This document shows positions 1 to 8,108 of a DNA stretch of 46,212 nt, one piece after another. Source of the stretch: Gemmatimonadetes bacterium SCN 70-22 (lineage in GTDB: Bacteria > Gemmatimonadota > Gemmatimonadetes > Gemmatimonadales > Gemmatimonadaceae); assembly GCA_001724275.1 (NCBI GenBank), contig MEDZ01000026.1, positions 1 to 46,212 of the forward strand. The letters run 5' to 3'. The notes under the pieces were generated by a model. The model was given only the letters and a program-made list of their open reading frames with translations. It was not told where the DNA came from and searched no databases. Each line of letters begins with the position of its first letter. Position 1 is the first letter of the stretch. The translations under genes and the position numbers were made by a program.

Positions 1-462
1 ACCCGAACACCGCGGCCGCCACCGGTTGGCCGACCCCGCCAGCCGCTCCACCTCCGCCTCCACGGAAACCCCCGCCGGGCGCCCCCATGCCGCCGCCACC
101 CCCGAAGCGTCCAATGACGTCAGGATGGTCACCGCGAGGATCCCGCACCCCTCCCCCGCCCCCGCCACCGCCGAACGCATCATCTCCACCCCCCCCGAGG
201 CGTGGACGGTCAGGAGCGACGCCCCCAACCGCGACGCCGAGCGCGCCGCCCCGCGCACCGTGTTGGGGATGTCGTGCAGCTTGAGGTCCAGGAACACCTC
301 GTGCCCGAGCTCGCGAAGCGCGCGCACCACGTCGGGCCCCGCGGCGGTGAACAGCTCGCTCCCCACCTTGTAGAAATTGCAGCTGTCGCCCAGGCGTCCC
401 ACGATCGCCAGCGCCTCCGCGGCACTGGCGACGTCGAGGGCAACGATCGGGGTTGCGTTCAT
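1..462 (-). CDS. pyrF: Orotidine 5'-phosphate decarboxylase, partial (C-terminus beyond left edge)
   Basis: The minus strand is open from an ATG at 462 to the window edge, about 154 codons. The family's core motif [10 protein letters not shown] and the following VHASGG segment are present, and these carry the catalytic Asp-Lys-Asp set of OMP decarboxylase, the last step of UMP synthesis. The start overlaps the pyrD stop in ATGA, so the two are translationally coupled. The visible part is intact. Residues roughly 100-125 are Gly/Ala rich because of C runs in the plus strand, but I see no frameshift. The C-terminal phosphate-binding part lies outside the window. Confidence 0.93.
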   Translation of the reverse strand, partial: MNATPIVALDVASAAEALAIVGRLGDSCNFYKVGSELFTAAGPDVVRALRELGHEVFLDLKLHDIPNTVRGAARSASRLGASLLTVHASGGVEMMRSAVAGAGEGCGILAVTILTSLDASGVAAAWGRPAGVSVEAEVERLAGSANRWRPRCSG

Positions 463-1397
463 GCCGGCCACTCCACGCTTCCGGTTACCTCCGCCAACGA
501 TCGCACCCCCTCGCGGCGGCACCATGCCTCCAGCCCGCGCACCATGCGCACCGGCTGCCGGGGGTCCCGCAGCCCGGCGGTCCCCATCGCGACCGCCGTC
601 GCCCCCGCCATCAGGTACTGCAGCGCATCCTCGGCGGTCGTGATCCCCCCCACCCCGATGATGGGCGCCTTCGTCGCCTTCCAGACCTTCCACGTCGCGA
701 GGACCCCCACGGGGAGGAGTCCGGGACCGCTCACCCCCCCGGTCCCGAACCCGAGCGCCGGTCGCCGGCGCGCGACGTCGATCACGAGTCCGGGGAGGGT
801 GTTCACGAGCGTCACGCCGGTGGCCCCGTGGTCGAGCGCCACGCGCGCCGCCGCGGTGATGTCCACCAGCGTGGGGGACAGCTTCACGAAGATCGGGGCC
901 GCCGTCGCCGCGCGCGCGCGCCGCACGACCTCGGCCAGCGCCGACGGATCGGCCCCGAACTCCATCCCCCCGGCCTTCACGTTCGGACAGCTCACGTTCA
1001 GTTCGTAGCCGGCCTTGCCCGGGACATCGTCGAGCCGCTCGATGACGCGCGCGAAGTCGTCGACCGCATTCCCGACGACGTTGACCAGGACGCGCGCCCG
1101 CGTCAGCGACCGCTCGAGCCACGGCAGGTGAACGCGTCGCACCTCCTCCACCCCGGGATTCGCCAGGCCGATGGCGTTGATCATGCCACCGGGAAACTCG
1201 GCCACCCGCGGCGCCGGGGCCCCCTTCCGTACGTCCAGGCTCACCGCCTTGGTCACGATGCCGCCGAGCGAGTCCAGCGGGGTGACCTCGGACAGCTCCT
1301 CGCCGTAGGCCGCCGTCCCCGCCGCCAGCAGGACGGGGTTCTGCAGCGCGATCCCCCCCAGGGTAACGCTCAGCGAGGAGCGGTCGCCGGCACTCAT
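459..1397 (-). CDS. pyrD: Dihydroorotate dehydrogenase, class 1B-type catalytic subunit
   Basis: This 312-residue protein oxidises dihydroorotate to orotate in pyrimidine synthesis. It has the family landmarks: NPVLLAAG near residue 20, the Asn-rich NVSCPN motif with catalytic Cys137 (class 1 enzymes use Cys, class 2 Ser), the FMN-binding VKLSP segment, and the terminal IIGVGGI and [11 protein letters not shown] phosphate-binding loops. I chose the ATG at 1397 because it overlaps the amidase stop (ATGA); the frame is open further upstream but that would bury the start in the preceding gene. Class 1B enzymes normally work with a PyrK electron-transfer subunit, and no pyrK is visible in this window. 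It is followed directly by pyrF. Confidence 0.93.
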   Translation of the reverse strand: MSAGDRSSLSVTLGGIALQNPVLLAAGTAAYGEELSEVTPLDSLGGIVTKAVSLDVRKGAPAPRVAEFPGGMINAIGLANPGVEEVRRVHLPWLERSLTRARVLVNVVGNAVDDFARVIERLDDVPGKAGYELNVSCPNVKAGGMEFGADPSALAEVVRRARAATAAPIFVKLSPTLVDITAAARVALDHGATGVTLVNTLPGLVIDVARRRPALGFGTGGVSGPGLLPVGVLATWKVWKATKAPIIGVGGITTAEDALQYLMAGATAVAMGTAGLRDPRQPVRMVRGLEAWCRREGVRSLAEVTGSVEWPA

Positions 1398-2650
1398 CGC
1401 GACGCGCCCCCGGCGCGACGCGTCGCGTAGCGCTCCAGGTAGTCCATGGCCGCATCGGCGATGGCGCTGGCCAGCTGGCGCTGACCGGAGTCGCCCGACA
1501 TGTAGGCCGCCTCCGACGCATTGGTCCCGAAGCCGATCTCCACCAGGACCGAGGGCATGAAGGCGCCGACCAGGACCACGAAGCCGGCTTGCTTCACCCC
1601 ACGGTCGGTCCCCGGATGCACCCGCCGCAATGCCCCTTGCACCGTCTCGGCGAGGTCGCTCGACTCGCGCAGGAACTCGTTCTGCTTCATGTCGTTCAGG
1701 ATGAAGCTCAGCGCGTCGCCGTCGCCGGCCTCCGCCTCGACCTCGTACTTCCTCGCCTCGTTCTCCAGGTCGGCTACCCGGCGCTCGTCGTCGGTCTTGG
1801 CCTCGGACAGGAAGTAGGTCTCGAAGCCGCGTGCCCCGCCCGGGTTGCGCCACCGAGGGTTGGCCGCGTTGACGTGGATCGATATGAAGAGCTCCCCTCC
1901 GGCGCGGTTGGCGATGCGACCCCGGTCGGAGAGCGCGATGAGCGTGTCGGCATTGCGCGTCATCACGACTTCCGCCCCCCGGCGGCGGAGCTCATCACGA
2001 AGGTGTCGTGCGACCGAGAGGGTGATGTCCGCCTCGTACACCGGGCGCCGGGAGCCAAGGGGGCCTCGCATGCCGCGATCACGCCCCCCATGCCCGGCGT
2101 CCACGACGACCACGGGACGACGCGCTCGCGCGGCACGCGCCGGTGATGGCGATGCGATCGGGCGTTGCGAGGCCGGGGCGCTGGCCGGCGGCGGCGCCTT
2201 GGCCGCGACACGCCCGTTGCCCTCGTCGCGCGCCCGCGCGCCGGCGACCGGCGTGAAGCGACGGATCTCGGCCAGCGCCGGGTCGTAGAGGAAGCCCGTG
2301 GCGACGCGCGGCAGGAGGTCGGTGAGGAGCGAGAGGGGAAGGTACAGCCGCCCCTCGAGCACGGCGGGGGGCGACCCGAGGGGATGCGTGACGCCGCGCA
2401 CCCTCGCGAAGGCGAGTCCCGGCGTCAGCTGGATCTCGACACCGCCCAGCACCAATCGGTAGCGCTCGGCGGAATCGCGCAGGAGGACCGCGCCTAACGG
2501 CGAGAGCGCCTCGTCGCCGCGCACCATCGCCCCGAGGCGGGTCGAGACGACGGGGATGCTTCCCGTACGCTCTCCCGCGCGCACCGTGATGACGGCCGGA
2601 AGGGCGGGCGCCTGCTGCAGCAGGGCGACGGCGGCGAGGAGCGCGATCAT
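1394..2650 (-). CDS. N-acetylmuramoyl-L-alanine amidase (Amidase_3) with N-terminal beta domain
   Basis: This 418-residue secreted cell-wall hydrolase cuts the amide bond between MurNAc and L-Ala. A hydrophobic N-terminus (residues 1-20) acts as a signal sequence. Residues about 20-135 resemble a copper-amine-oxidase-N-like beta domain, followed by an Ala/Pro/Arg-rich linker (136-178). The Amidase_3 domain starts at DAGHGG; the expected zinc ligands are His187, Glu206 and His259 (SIHVNA), with catalytic Glu371 in VEIGF. Such enzymes split daughter cells at division. It lies between smpB and pyrD with 4-bp overlaps on both sides. The metabolic mix of the operon gives no further clue to its role. 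Confidence 0.9.
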   Translation of the reverse strand: MIALLAAVALLQQAPALPAVITVRAGERTGSIPVVSTRLGAMVRGDEALSPLGAVLLRDSAERYRLVLGGVEIQLTPGLAFARVRGVTHPLGSPPAVLEGRLYLPLSLLTDLLPRVATGFLYDPALAEIRRFTPVAGARARDEGNGRVAAKAPPPASAPASQRPIASPSPARAARARRPVVVVDAGHGGRDRGMRGPLGSRRPVYEADITLSVARHLRDELRRRGAEVVMTRNADTLIALSDRGRIANRAGGELFISIHVNAANPRWRNPGGARGFETYFLSEAKTDDERRVADLENEARKYEVEAEAGDGDALSFILNDMKQNEFLRESSDLAETVQGALRRVHPGTDRGVKQAGFVVLVGAFMPSVLVEIGFGTNASEAAYMSGDSGQRQLASAIADAAMDYLERYATRRAGGASR

Positions 2651-3117
2651 CGGCGGCGCATCGCGCGGGCGATCTCGCGGTCGGCGTCGCGCTTCCGCGA
2701 GTCTTCTCGCTTGTCGTGCAGCTTCTTCCCCTTGCCGAGGGCGATGCGAACCTTGGCGCGCCCGCGCACGAAGTAGAGCTCCAGCGGGACCAGGGTGAGC
2801 CCCTCGCGCTCGACCGCGCCGATGAGGCGGCGGATCTCGCGCTTGTGCAGGAGGAGCTTTCGCAGCCGCGTGGGGTCGTGGTTGACGTACCCCCCGCGCT
2901 CATACGGCGAGATGTTGACGTTGAGGAGGTAGACCTCGCCGTCGCGCACGATCCCGTACGCGTCGGAGATGTTGGCCTTCCCGTTCCGCAGCGACTTGAC
3001 CTCTGTCCCGGTCAGCACCAACCCCGCCTCCCACGTCTCGAGGATGTGGTAGTTGTGGCGTGCGTCGCGGTTTCGCGCGACGACGACGAGGTCGGGCGCT
3101 TCGGTCTTCTCGGCCAT
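2647..3117 (-). CDS. smpB: SsrA-binding protein
   Basis: SmpB binds tmRNA and brings it to stalled ribosomes for trans-translation. The sequence shows the OB-fold landmarks: RHNYHILETWEAG, TGTEVKSLRNGKANISDAY, the HKREIRRL helix, and a basic C-terminal tail (KKLHDKRED then Arg-rich) that enters the ribosomal mRNA channel. I start it at the ATG at 3117 (156 residues); an upstream in-frame start at 3147 would add ten residues without family similarity. The stop overlaps the amidase ATG. No tmRNA gene was recognised in the window. Confidence 0.95.
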   Translation of the reverse strand: MAEKTEAPDLVVVARNRDARHNYHILETWEAGLVLTGTEVKSLRNGKANISDAYGIVRDGEVYLLNVNISPYERGGYVNHDPTRLRKLLLHKREIRRLIGAVEREGLTLVPLELYFVRGRAKVRIALGKGKKLHDKREDSRKRDADREIARAMRRR

Positions 3118-3256
3118 CTCGCGTGTGGAATGCTCCGGTCCTTTCACCCGTCGCCCGAACGCCGGGTTCCCTGCGGGCCGTCAGGGCCAACGACACAAGC
3201 TAATCGGTGAGCGCCCGTCGCGCGGCCCGAGTCGCGATGTAAGACGATACGGCGCG

Positions 3257-3285
3257 TTGACTTGGACCCCTGACGCCGATAGCTT
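3257..3285 (+). promoter_or_regulatory. Sigma-70-type promoter for tRNA-Leu
   Basis: TTGACT at 3257-3262 and TAGCTT at 3280-3285 are separated by exactly 17 bases. Transcription would begin near 3292, about 38 bases before the tRNA. The AT content stands out against the GC-rich surroundings. Confidence 0.65.
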
Positions 3286-3329
3286 CCCCCTCCCGCGCAG
3301 CAGAAGCGATGCGAACTGCGACGGGACAT

Positions 3330-3412
3330 GCGTTCGTGGCGGAACTGGTAGACGCGCCGGTCTCAGAAGCCGGTGGGTAACACCCATGGGAGTTCGAGTC
3401 TCCCCGAGCGCA
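3330..3412 (+). tRNA. tRNA-Leu (CAG anticodon)
   Basis: The acceptor stem GCGTTCG (3330-3336) pairs with CGAGCGC (3405-3411), with discriminator A at 3412. The anticodon stem-loop has CCGGT paired with GCCGG around the loop CTCAGAA, giving anticodon CAG, which reads CUG. A long class II variable arm (TGGG ... CCCA) and a T-loop with GTTCGAGTC are present, as expected for tRNA-Leu. The 3' CCA is not encoded in full (CCT follows). It stands alone on the plus strand between minus-strand genes. Confidence 0.95.
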
Positions 3413-3425
3413 CCTGCACACAACG

Positions 3426-3461
3426 AGATCGGCGCGGCTCCCTGCGGGGCCGCGCCGATCT
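3426..3461. terminator. GC-rich hairpin between tRNA-Leu and a convergent gene
   Basis: The arm at 3426-3438 is the exact reverse complement of 3449-3461, giving 13 bp with a roughly 10-base loop. It lies 14 bases after the tRNA and 28 bases beyond the stop of the convergent minus-strand gene, so it may serve both directions. No T-run follows on either strand. Confidence 0.6.
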
Positions 3462-3489
3462 GCGTACTGGAGGGAGAGACCGAGCCGAC

Positions 3490-4047
3490 TCAGCGCCCGA
3501 GCGCGGACGGGGGGACATCCTCGGGAAGCGAGGGGGTGCCGACCGCCTTTCTGAGCTCCGCGTTGGCCTCACCGACGAAGCGCGCCATGATGTCTCCGGC
3601 CCTGGCGATGATGTCGTCGCTGGCACGGGGCGCACCGGCGATGATCAGGAGTGCGCGGCCGAGTCGCGCCCCTGCCCCTTCACTCGGCGTGCGCGCGGCG
3701 AGCACTTCGCGGTAGGTGGTGAGGCGATCGTTGAACTGCCGCTCTGCGACCCTGAGCATCGCCGGCGCGATGTTTCGGTCGGCCTGCAGCGCGGCGGCAA
3801 GCTCTCGGGCAACGAGCGAGCCGGTGCGGTCGTCGAGGGCGTCACGCTGGGCGACGACGAGCCCCAGCGCGCGCCGGGCGTAGCGCAGCTCCCAGGCCGC
3901 ACGGTCTTCGTCCCCACCACAGACGGAATGCGCCATCCACGCCACGTCGTCGGCGTCGGGCTCGGCCATGAGCGCCGCGATGTACGCGGCCAGCCCGCGC
4001 TTCAGGCGCCGCTCGCTCCGCCACTCGTCGAAAAGGCGCGGCGACAT
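3490..4047 (-). CDS. Unrecognised alpha-helical protein next to an Rrf2 regulator
   Basis: I do not recognise this 185-residue protein. It is predicted soluble and almost all helical, with Arg/Glu/Ala-rich segments, no signal peptide and no obvious enzyme motif. Cys is rare (one, near residue 43, in HSVCGGDED). It starts 17 bases after the stop of the Rrf2 regulator on the same strand, so the two are probably co-transcribed. Codon use matches the neighbours. Its link with an Fe-S-type regulator suggests a role in stress or iron-sulfur homeostasis, but that rests on context only. Confidence 0.75.
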   Translation of the reverse strand: MSPRLFDEWRSERRLKRGLAAYIAALMAEPDADDVAWMAHSVCGGDEDRAAWELRYARRALGLVVAQRDALDDRTGSLVARELAAALQADRNIAPAMLRVAERQFNDRLTTYREVLAARTPSEGAGARLGRALLIIAGAPRASDDIIARAGDIMARFVGEANAELRKAVGTPSLPEDVPPSALGR

Positions 4048-4064
4048 CGCGGCGCTCCCGGTCG

Positions 4065-4520
4065 CTAGTCCTGCAGGACCGGGAGGCCGACGCGCGCCCT
4101 GACCTCGGATTCGTCGAGGAGCAGGTCGGACAGGCGGACGCTCTCGAGCGCGTCGTCGATGCGCTGCTGCAGCATCATCCAGACGGGACGGATGCTGCAG
4201 TTCTGCGACTCGGAACAGCGTTCCTCGGCCACGGGATGCGAGACGCAGTGGAGGTCGAAGGTGCCGTGCTCCGATGCCGAGATGACCTCGCGGACCGTGA
4301 CTTCTTCGGGGTCGCGGGCAAGCACATACCCCCCCTTGGCGCCCCGGGTGCTGCTGACGATCCCCGCACGACGCAACCGAAGCAGGATCTGCTCGACGTA
4401 GTCGGCAGGGAGGCGCTCACGCGCCGCGAGGTCGCGACCAGTGACGGGGCCTTCGCCAAGACGTCGCGAGAGGTGTAGGGCACAGATGAGGCCGTATTCC
4501 GCCCAGGTGGTGATGCGCAT
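4065..4520 (-). CDS. Rrf2/IscR-family transcriptional regulator with three conserved cysteines
   Basis: This 151-residue protein opens with a winged helix-turn-helix typical of Rrf2 (MRITTWAEYG, then DYVEQILLRLRRAGIVSSTRGAKGGY). Cys92, Cys102 and Cys108 fall where IscR, NsrR and RsrR hold an iron-sulfur cluster, so it probably senses Fe-S status, nitric oxide or redox state. The spacing C-x9-C-x5-C is wider than IscR's C-x5-C-x5-C. I chose the ATG at 4520 because the family begins with MR(I/L)T; a longer frame to 4589 adds unrelated residues. The downstream unknown gene is likely in the same transcript. No isc or suf operon is adjacent. Confidence 0.88.
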   Translation of the reverse strand: MRITTWAEYGLICALHLSRRLGEGPVTGRDLAARERLPADYVEQILLRLRRAGIVSSTRGAKGGYVLARDPEEVTVREVISASEHGTFDLHCVSHPVAEERCSESQNCSIRPVWMMLQQRIDDALESVRLSDLLLDESEVRARVGLPVLQD

Positions 4521-4526
4521 GGGCGA

Positions 4527-4532
4527 AATATA
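4527..4532 (-). promoter_or_regulatory. Minus 10 hexamer giving a possibly leaderless mRNA for the Rrf2 gene
   Basis: On the minus strand TATATT is followed by only six bases (TCGCCC) before the ATG at 4520, so transcription would start at or next to the start codon. I see no clear minus 35 element. No Shine-Dalgarno sequence precedes this ATG, which fits a leaderless transcript. Confidence 0.45.
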
Positions 4533-4565
4533 GAAGCTGAGCGGACGGGAAAACGAGACGACGAG

Positions 4566-4600
4566 AAAAAAACTCCCCGTTTCCCGCACCGCTCGGGGGC
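4566..4600 (-). terminator. Possible terminator of the aspartase gene
   Basis: On the minus strand, CCCCG and CGGGG arms about 14 bases apart are followed by a run of seven T (4572 down to 4566). It lies 24-58 bases after the lyase stop. The stem is short, so this is tentative. Confidence 0.4.
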
Positions 4601-4623
4601 GGGGCGTTGCGGCGGCTTGACGC

Positions 4624-6048
4624 CTATCCCGATGCCGCGGGGCCGTGGTCGCCGCCGGGGACCCCGATCTCGGTCATCTTCCTCAGGTCCAGCACCTCGT
4701 CGACCTCCTGCGGCGGGAGGATCTCCTCGCGCCTGACCAGGTCGCGAATGAGGACCCCCTCCTTGACCGAGCGCTTGCTCAAGTCGGCGGCGGCGGCGTA
4801 GCCGATCCGCGGGGCAAGGGCGGTGGCCAGGGCAGCGGAGCGCTCCACCCAGTACGCGCACATCTCGCGGCGCGCCTCGATCCCCTTCACGCACCGCTCG
4901 GCCAGGACCCTGGCCGCATTCGTGAGGATCTGCTGGGAGAGCAGGACGTTGTGCGCGATGACGGGCATCATGACGTTCAGCTCGAGTTGCCCGTGCTCCG
5001 CGGCGATGGCAACGGTGGTGTCGCACCCCATTACCTGGAAGCAGACCTGGTTCACCATCTCCGGGATCGATGGGTTCACCTTTCCCGGCATGATCGACGA
5101 GCCGGGCTGCACCGCTGGGAGCACGATCTCGTCGATCCCGGTGCGCGGCCCCATCACCATGAGGCGCAGGTCGCTGGCGATCTTGGAGAGGTCGATGGCG
5201 AGGACGCGCAGGGACGCCGAGACGGCAGCCACGTCGCCCATGCTCTGCATGAGCTGGATTCGGTCGCGCCCCTCGCGCAACTCGAGCCCGGTGATCTCCC
5301 GGAGGTGACGCACCATCAGCGCGGGATACTGCGACTCGACGGTCACCCCCGTTCCCACGGCGCTTCCGCCGATGCCCAGGTCGCGCAGGTACTCCGCCGC
5401 CTCCACCACGCGGCGGACGCCGCGGTCAATGGAGCCGGCGTAGGCGGCGAATTCCTGGCCAAGGCGAATGGGCATCGCATCCTGCAAGTGCGTGCGCCCC
5501 GCCTTGACGATGTCGTCGAACTCGCGCCCCTTTTCGGCCAGCGCATCACGGAGCCCGTGGAACGCCGCGACCAGCGGTGCCAGTTGCGACAGGGCCGCCA
5601 GGCGGATGTTGGTCGGAATGGTGTCGTTGGTACTCTGCGCCATGTTGACGTGGTCGTTGGGGTGTACGGGCGCGTACTCGCCGCGCCGCCCCCCGAGCAA
5701 CTCGTTGGCCCGATTGGCCAGGACCTCGTTGGCGTTCATGTTGTGGCTCGTCCCCGCCCCGGCCTGATAGGGATCGACGACGAAATCGCCGCGGTGCTCA
5801 CCGGCCAGCACCTCGTCGGCGGCGGCGATGATGGCCTCGGCGCGACGGGGGTCGAGGCGCCCCGTTTCCATGTGGGTCAGCGCGGCCGCCTTCTTGATCC
5901 ACACCTGCGCCACGACGAACGGCTCGAGGGGACGGAGCCCGCTGATGGGGAAGTTCTGCACCGCGCGCAGCGTCTGGATGCCGTAGAGCGCGTCGGAGGG
6001 GACTTCCAGGGTGCCTAACGGATCCTTCTCGGTTCTGGTCGGGGACAT
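4624..6048 (-). CDS. aspA: Aspartate ammonia-lyase (aspartase/fumarase superfamily)
   Basis: This 474-residue enzyme belongs to the aspartase/class II fumarase superfamily, which forms fumarate by beta-elimination. The signature loop GSSIMPGKVNP is present. The residues after it (SIPEMVNQVCFQVMG, then AAEHGQLELNVMMPVI) match aspartase better than fumarase, which has TQCEAMTMLCxQV. Substrate-binding stretches AGAGTSHNMNANEVLANRA and TNDTIPT are intact, as is GRTHLQDAMPI. I therefore call aspartase, releasing ammonia from aspartate, with fumarase as the alternative. The start ATG at 6048 is the only reasonable one. It appears to be transcribed alone. Confidence 0.8.
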   Translation of the reverse strand: MSPTRTEKDPLGTLEVPSDALYGIQTLRAVQNFPISGLRPLEPFVVAQVWIKKAAALTHMETGRLDPRRAEAIIAAADEVLAGEHRGDFVVDPYQAGAGTSHNMNANEVLANRANELLGGRRGEYAPVHPNDHVNMAQSTNDTIPTNIRLAALSQLAPLVAAFHGLRDALAEKGREFDDIVKAGRTHLQDAMPIRLGQEFAAYAGSIDRGVRRVVEAAEYLRDLGIGGSAVGTGVTVESQYPALMVRHLREITGLELREGRDRIQLMQSMGDVAAVSASLRVLAIDLSKIASDLRLMVMGPRTGIDEIVLPAVQPGSSIMPGKVNPSIPEMVNQVCFQVMGCDTTVAIAAEHGQLELNVMMPVIAHNVLLSQQILTNAARVLAERCVKGIEARREMCAYWVERSAALATALAPRIGYAAAADLSKRSVKEGVLIRDLVRREEILPPQEVDEVLDLRKMTEIGVPGGDHGPAASG

Positions 6049-6117
6049 GCGACCCTCATGGCGGAGGGTGAATGGCGGCGAGGCGGCGACCGGTGGCGGG
6101 CGCCGCCCCGCGAGCCC

Positions 6118-6942
6118 TTATGGTGTCGGCGTCGGGACGACGAAGGTCGAGATGATCTCCATGGCCCCGTCGGTGACCGGGATGATGGACGTACGGAGGC
6201 GGGTGAGGACCACCGCGCGGTCGACATTGCTGGTTGCCGACCACGCCTGGTGCTGTCGCAACGGAATGGAATCGACGCCGTCGTCGGTGTAGGCGCAGCG
6301 AATCTCCTGCGTCTTGGCCCCCGTTCCCGACGGCGTGTACTGCAGCGAGACGATCAGGGCGCTGTTGCCGTCGGTCGCCGCCGTCCACTTGAGGGGAATC
6401 GATGTCGTGGAGGGGGTGATCGGGTCGATGAGGGTGAACGGCTCGGCGCTGCGCCCGCGGATCTCCGAGGCGGGGAAGCCACCAGCCACGCCGGGGACGG
6501 TGATGACGACCGAGTCACCGGGGGTGAAGGGGATCGTCGTCCCCGTTCCGAGCGCGTAGGTGAGCGCGCCGCCCGACGTCACGCGCGGGATGGGGGTCGT
6601 CGCAGCACCGATCCTGGCCGAGATGCTCTCGCCGGCGTCGAGAAAGGTCACGCCGGAAAAGTTGCTGCTGCTGGGCGGTACGTAGTCACCGACCGCGAAG
6701 CACGAGTCGGTGCGGATCCGCGCGTCGGGAATCGAGGTGATGGAGCCGCGAAAGAAGGTGGCGTTCGGGGCCAGGCGATACTCGCCGGCCGTGTTCTTGA
6801 GGGCCGCGATGTTGATGAAGCCCCAGCGTTGCTGGGAGGGGGAGAAGCCGACGGAGGTGTCGCACGCCGTGACGAGGGCGACCCCGGCCACGAGGACGCC
6901 GAGGGTACGCGAGACGTAGCGGGACGGACGGGAGATGGGCAT
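6118..6942 (-). CDS. Hypothetical lipoprotein
   Basis: I do not recognise the 274-residue product. It has a basic N-terminus, a hydrophobic stretch and a lipobox VTAC with Cys27, so it should be lipidated and exported. The mature part is rich in Thr, Ser, Gly and Pro, beta-prone, with two further cysteines (CFAVGDY and IRCAYTD) that might pair. The open frame continues far upstream to 8067, but that stretch is antisense-like Arg/Pro noise over other genes; the ATG at 6942 followed by a proper signal peptide is the real start. It follows the DUF4149-like gene by 26 bases. Confidence 0.8.
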   Translation of the reverse strand: MPISRPSRYVSRTLGVLVAGVALVTACDTSVGFSPSQQRWGFINIAALKNTAGEYRLAPNATFFRGSITSIPDARIRTDSCFAVGDYVPPSSSNFSGVTFLDAGESISARIGAATTPIPRVTSGGALTYALGTGTTIPFTPGDSVVITVPGVAGGFPASEIRGRSAEPFTLIDPITPSTTSIPLKWTAATDGNSALIVSLQYTPSGTGAKTQEIRCAYTDDGVDSIPLRQHQAWSATSNVDRAVVLTRLRTSIIPVTDGAMEIISTFVVPTPTP

Positions 6943-6968
6943 CAGGGAGACGGTGGTGGTGGCGGGCG

Positions 6969-7454
6969 TCAGCGACGCGTGGAATCGTGCTGAGGTGTGA
7001 CACCCGGGGCGTCGGGAGTTCCCGACACTCTCGCCGAGAAAAGGGGGACGAGGGCGAGCGCCGCCGCGCCGAGCATCCCGGCGCCGAGGAGGGCCACACT
7101 GACGGCGTGGAGGCGTCCGAAGGCGACCCGGCGGGCATCGGTGATGGCCACGCCCTCGAGGTCGGGGCCGAGGGCGGCGCGGAGGCGCTGGATGCGCGGC
7201 GCCACGCCGAGCTGCGCGCCTAACGAGCTGGCCAGGAGGACGAGGGCCGCCAGGCGGCGCCACCCGGCGCTCGTGGGGAGCATGCAGGCACCGACCACCG
7301 CGCCGCTCCAGAAGAGGACCGGGAGGACGCGGCCCACCAGCAGCCCGGCGAGGGCGCGCGACGGGAGGACGGCAAAGGCGGCGGGGGCGACGACGACCGC
7401 GAAGAGGAGCGCGGCGCCCAGCCAGAACCAGGGGAGGAACGCGAGGCGAGGCAC
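6969..7454 (-). CDS. DUF4149/TMEM205-like membrane protein
   Basis: The 161-residue product has four hydrophobic segments (about residues 8-28, 43-60, 66-85 and 113-136), the layout of DUF4149/TMEM205-like proteins of unknown function. The region between segments 3 and 4 (RIQRLRAAL then FGRLHAVSV) fits that family, with the FxxLH motif before the last helix. It starts with GTG at 7454, twelve bases after the MBL hydrolase stop, and is followed by the lipoprotein gene. Family assignment is from pattern memory only. Confidence 0.72.
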   Translation of the reverse strand: MPRLAFLPWFWLGAALLFAVVVAPAAFAVLPSRALAGLLVGRVLPVLFWSGAVVGACMLPTSAGWRRLAALVLLASSLGAQLGVAPRIQRLRAALGPDLEGVAITDARRVAFGRLHAVSVALLGAGMLGAAALALVPLFSARVSGTPDAPGVTPQHDSTRR

Positions 7455-7466
7455 GGGCGCGCCGGG

Positions 7467-8108
7467 TCAGCGCCGCAGCGGGCGCGCCAGCCCGGTGAGG
7501 AACGGGTTCGAGGCGGCCTCCGCACCGATGCTGGTCTCGGGGCCATGCCCCGGGTAGACGACCGTCTCGGCCGGGAGGGTGAGCAGGCGCTCCAGCGTGC
7601 GCTGGAAGGCGACGCCGTCGGACAGGGGGAGGTCGGTGCGCCCGACCGAGCCGGCGAAGAGGACATCGCCACCGAAGGCGACGCCGTGCCCGTGGATGAC
7701 GACGTGTCCGGGGGCATGCCCCGGCATGTGCCAGACGTCGAAGCGCAGCGAACCTAACGACAGCTGGTCGCCCTCGTGCAGCTCGCGGTCGGGGACGGGG
7801 CCCAGCTCGAAGGGGAGACCGTACATCGCCGCCGCCCGGGGGGCGTACGCGTAGACCGGGCGGTCGTCCGGGTGCATGTAGATGGGGACGTCCCAGGCCC
7901 GGGTGACGGCGGCGATCCCCCCGATGTGATCGAGGTGGGCGTGCGTGAGCCAGATGGCCTCGAGGGTGAGTCCCGCGGCGCGGATCGCGTCGACCAGCAG
8001 GTCGCCCTCGTCGCCGGGGTCGACCAGGACGGCCCGCTGCGACGCCTCGTCGGAGACGAGGTAGCAATTCTCCTGGAAGGCCCCGACGACGAACGCCCGA
8101 ATCCTCAC
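7467..8108 (-). CDS. MBL-fold metallohydrolase, glyoxalase II-like
   Basis: This 213-residue protein shows the short glyoxalase II-type pattern: FQENCYLV near the N-terminus, the zinc motif THAHLDH, the third histidine in MPGHAPGH, the bridging Asp in GGDVLFAGSVGR, and the last histidine in VYPGHGPET. It probably hydrolyses a thioester such as S-lactoylglutathione or a related thiol conjugate. The GTG at 8108 overlaps the trxB stop (GTGA), which fixes the start and links it to thiol metabolism. At about 213 residues it lacks the C-terminal substrate domain of classical GloB. Confidence 0.88.
   Translation of the reverse strand: MRIRAFVVGAFQENCYLVSDEASQRAVLVDPGDEGDLLVDAIRAAGLTLEAIWLTHAHLDHIGGIAAVTRAWDVPIYMHPDDRPVYAYAPRAAAMYGLPFELGPVPDRELHEGDQLSLGSLRFDVWHMPGHAPGHVVIHGHGVAFGGDVLFAGSVGRTDLPLSDGVAFQRTLERLLTLPAETVVYPGHGPETSIGAEAASNPFLTGLARPLRR

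Noticed and set aside
459-1853. A longer N-terminus for PyrD.
   Set aside because: The first 150 residues overlay the amidase gene in another frame and do not resemble the family; ATGA overlap fixes the start at 1397.
3167-3190. A small hairpin upstream of smpB as a riboswitch or terminator.
   Set aside because: The 5-bp stem CCCTG/CAGGG has no conserved structure around it and would be expected by chance at this GC.
4624-6048. Class II fumarase instead of aspartase.
   Set aside because: The residues after the GSSIMPGKVNP loop and GQLELN favour aspartase; fumarase remains a lesser alternative.
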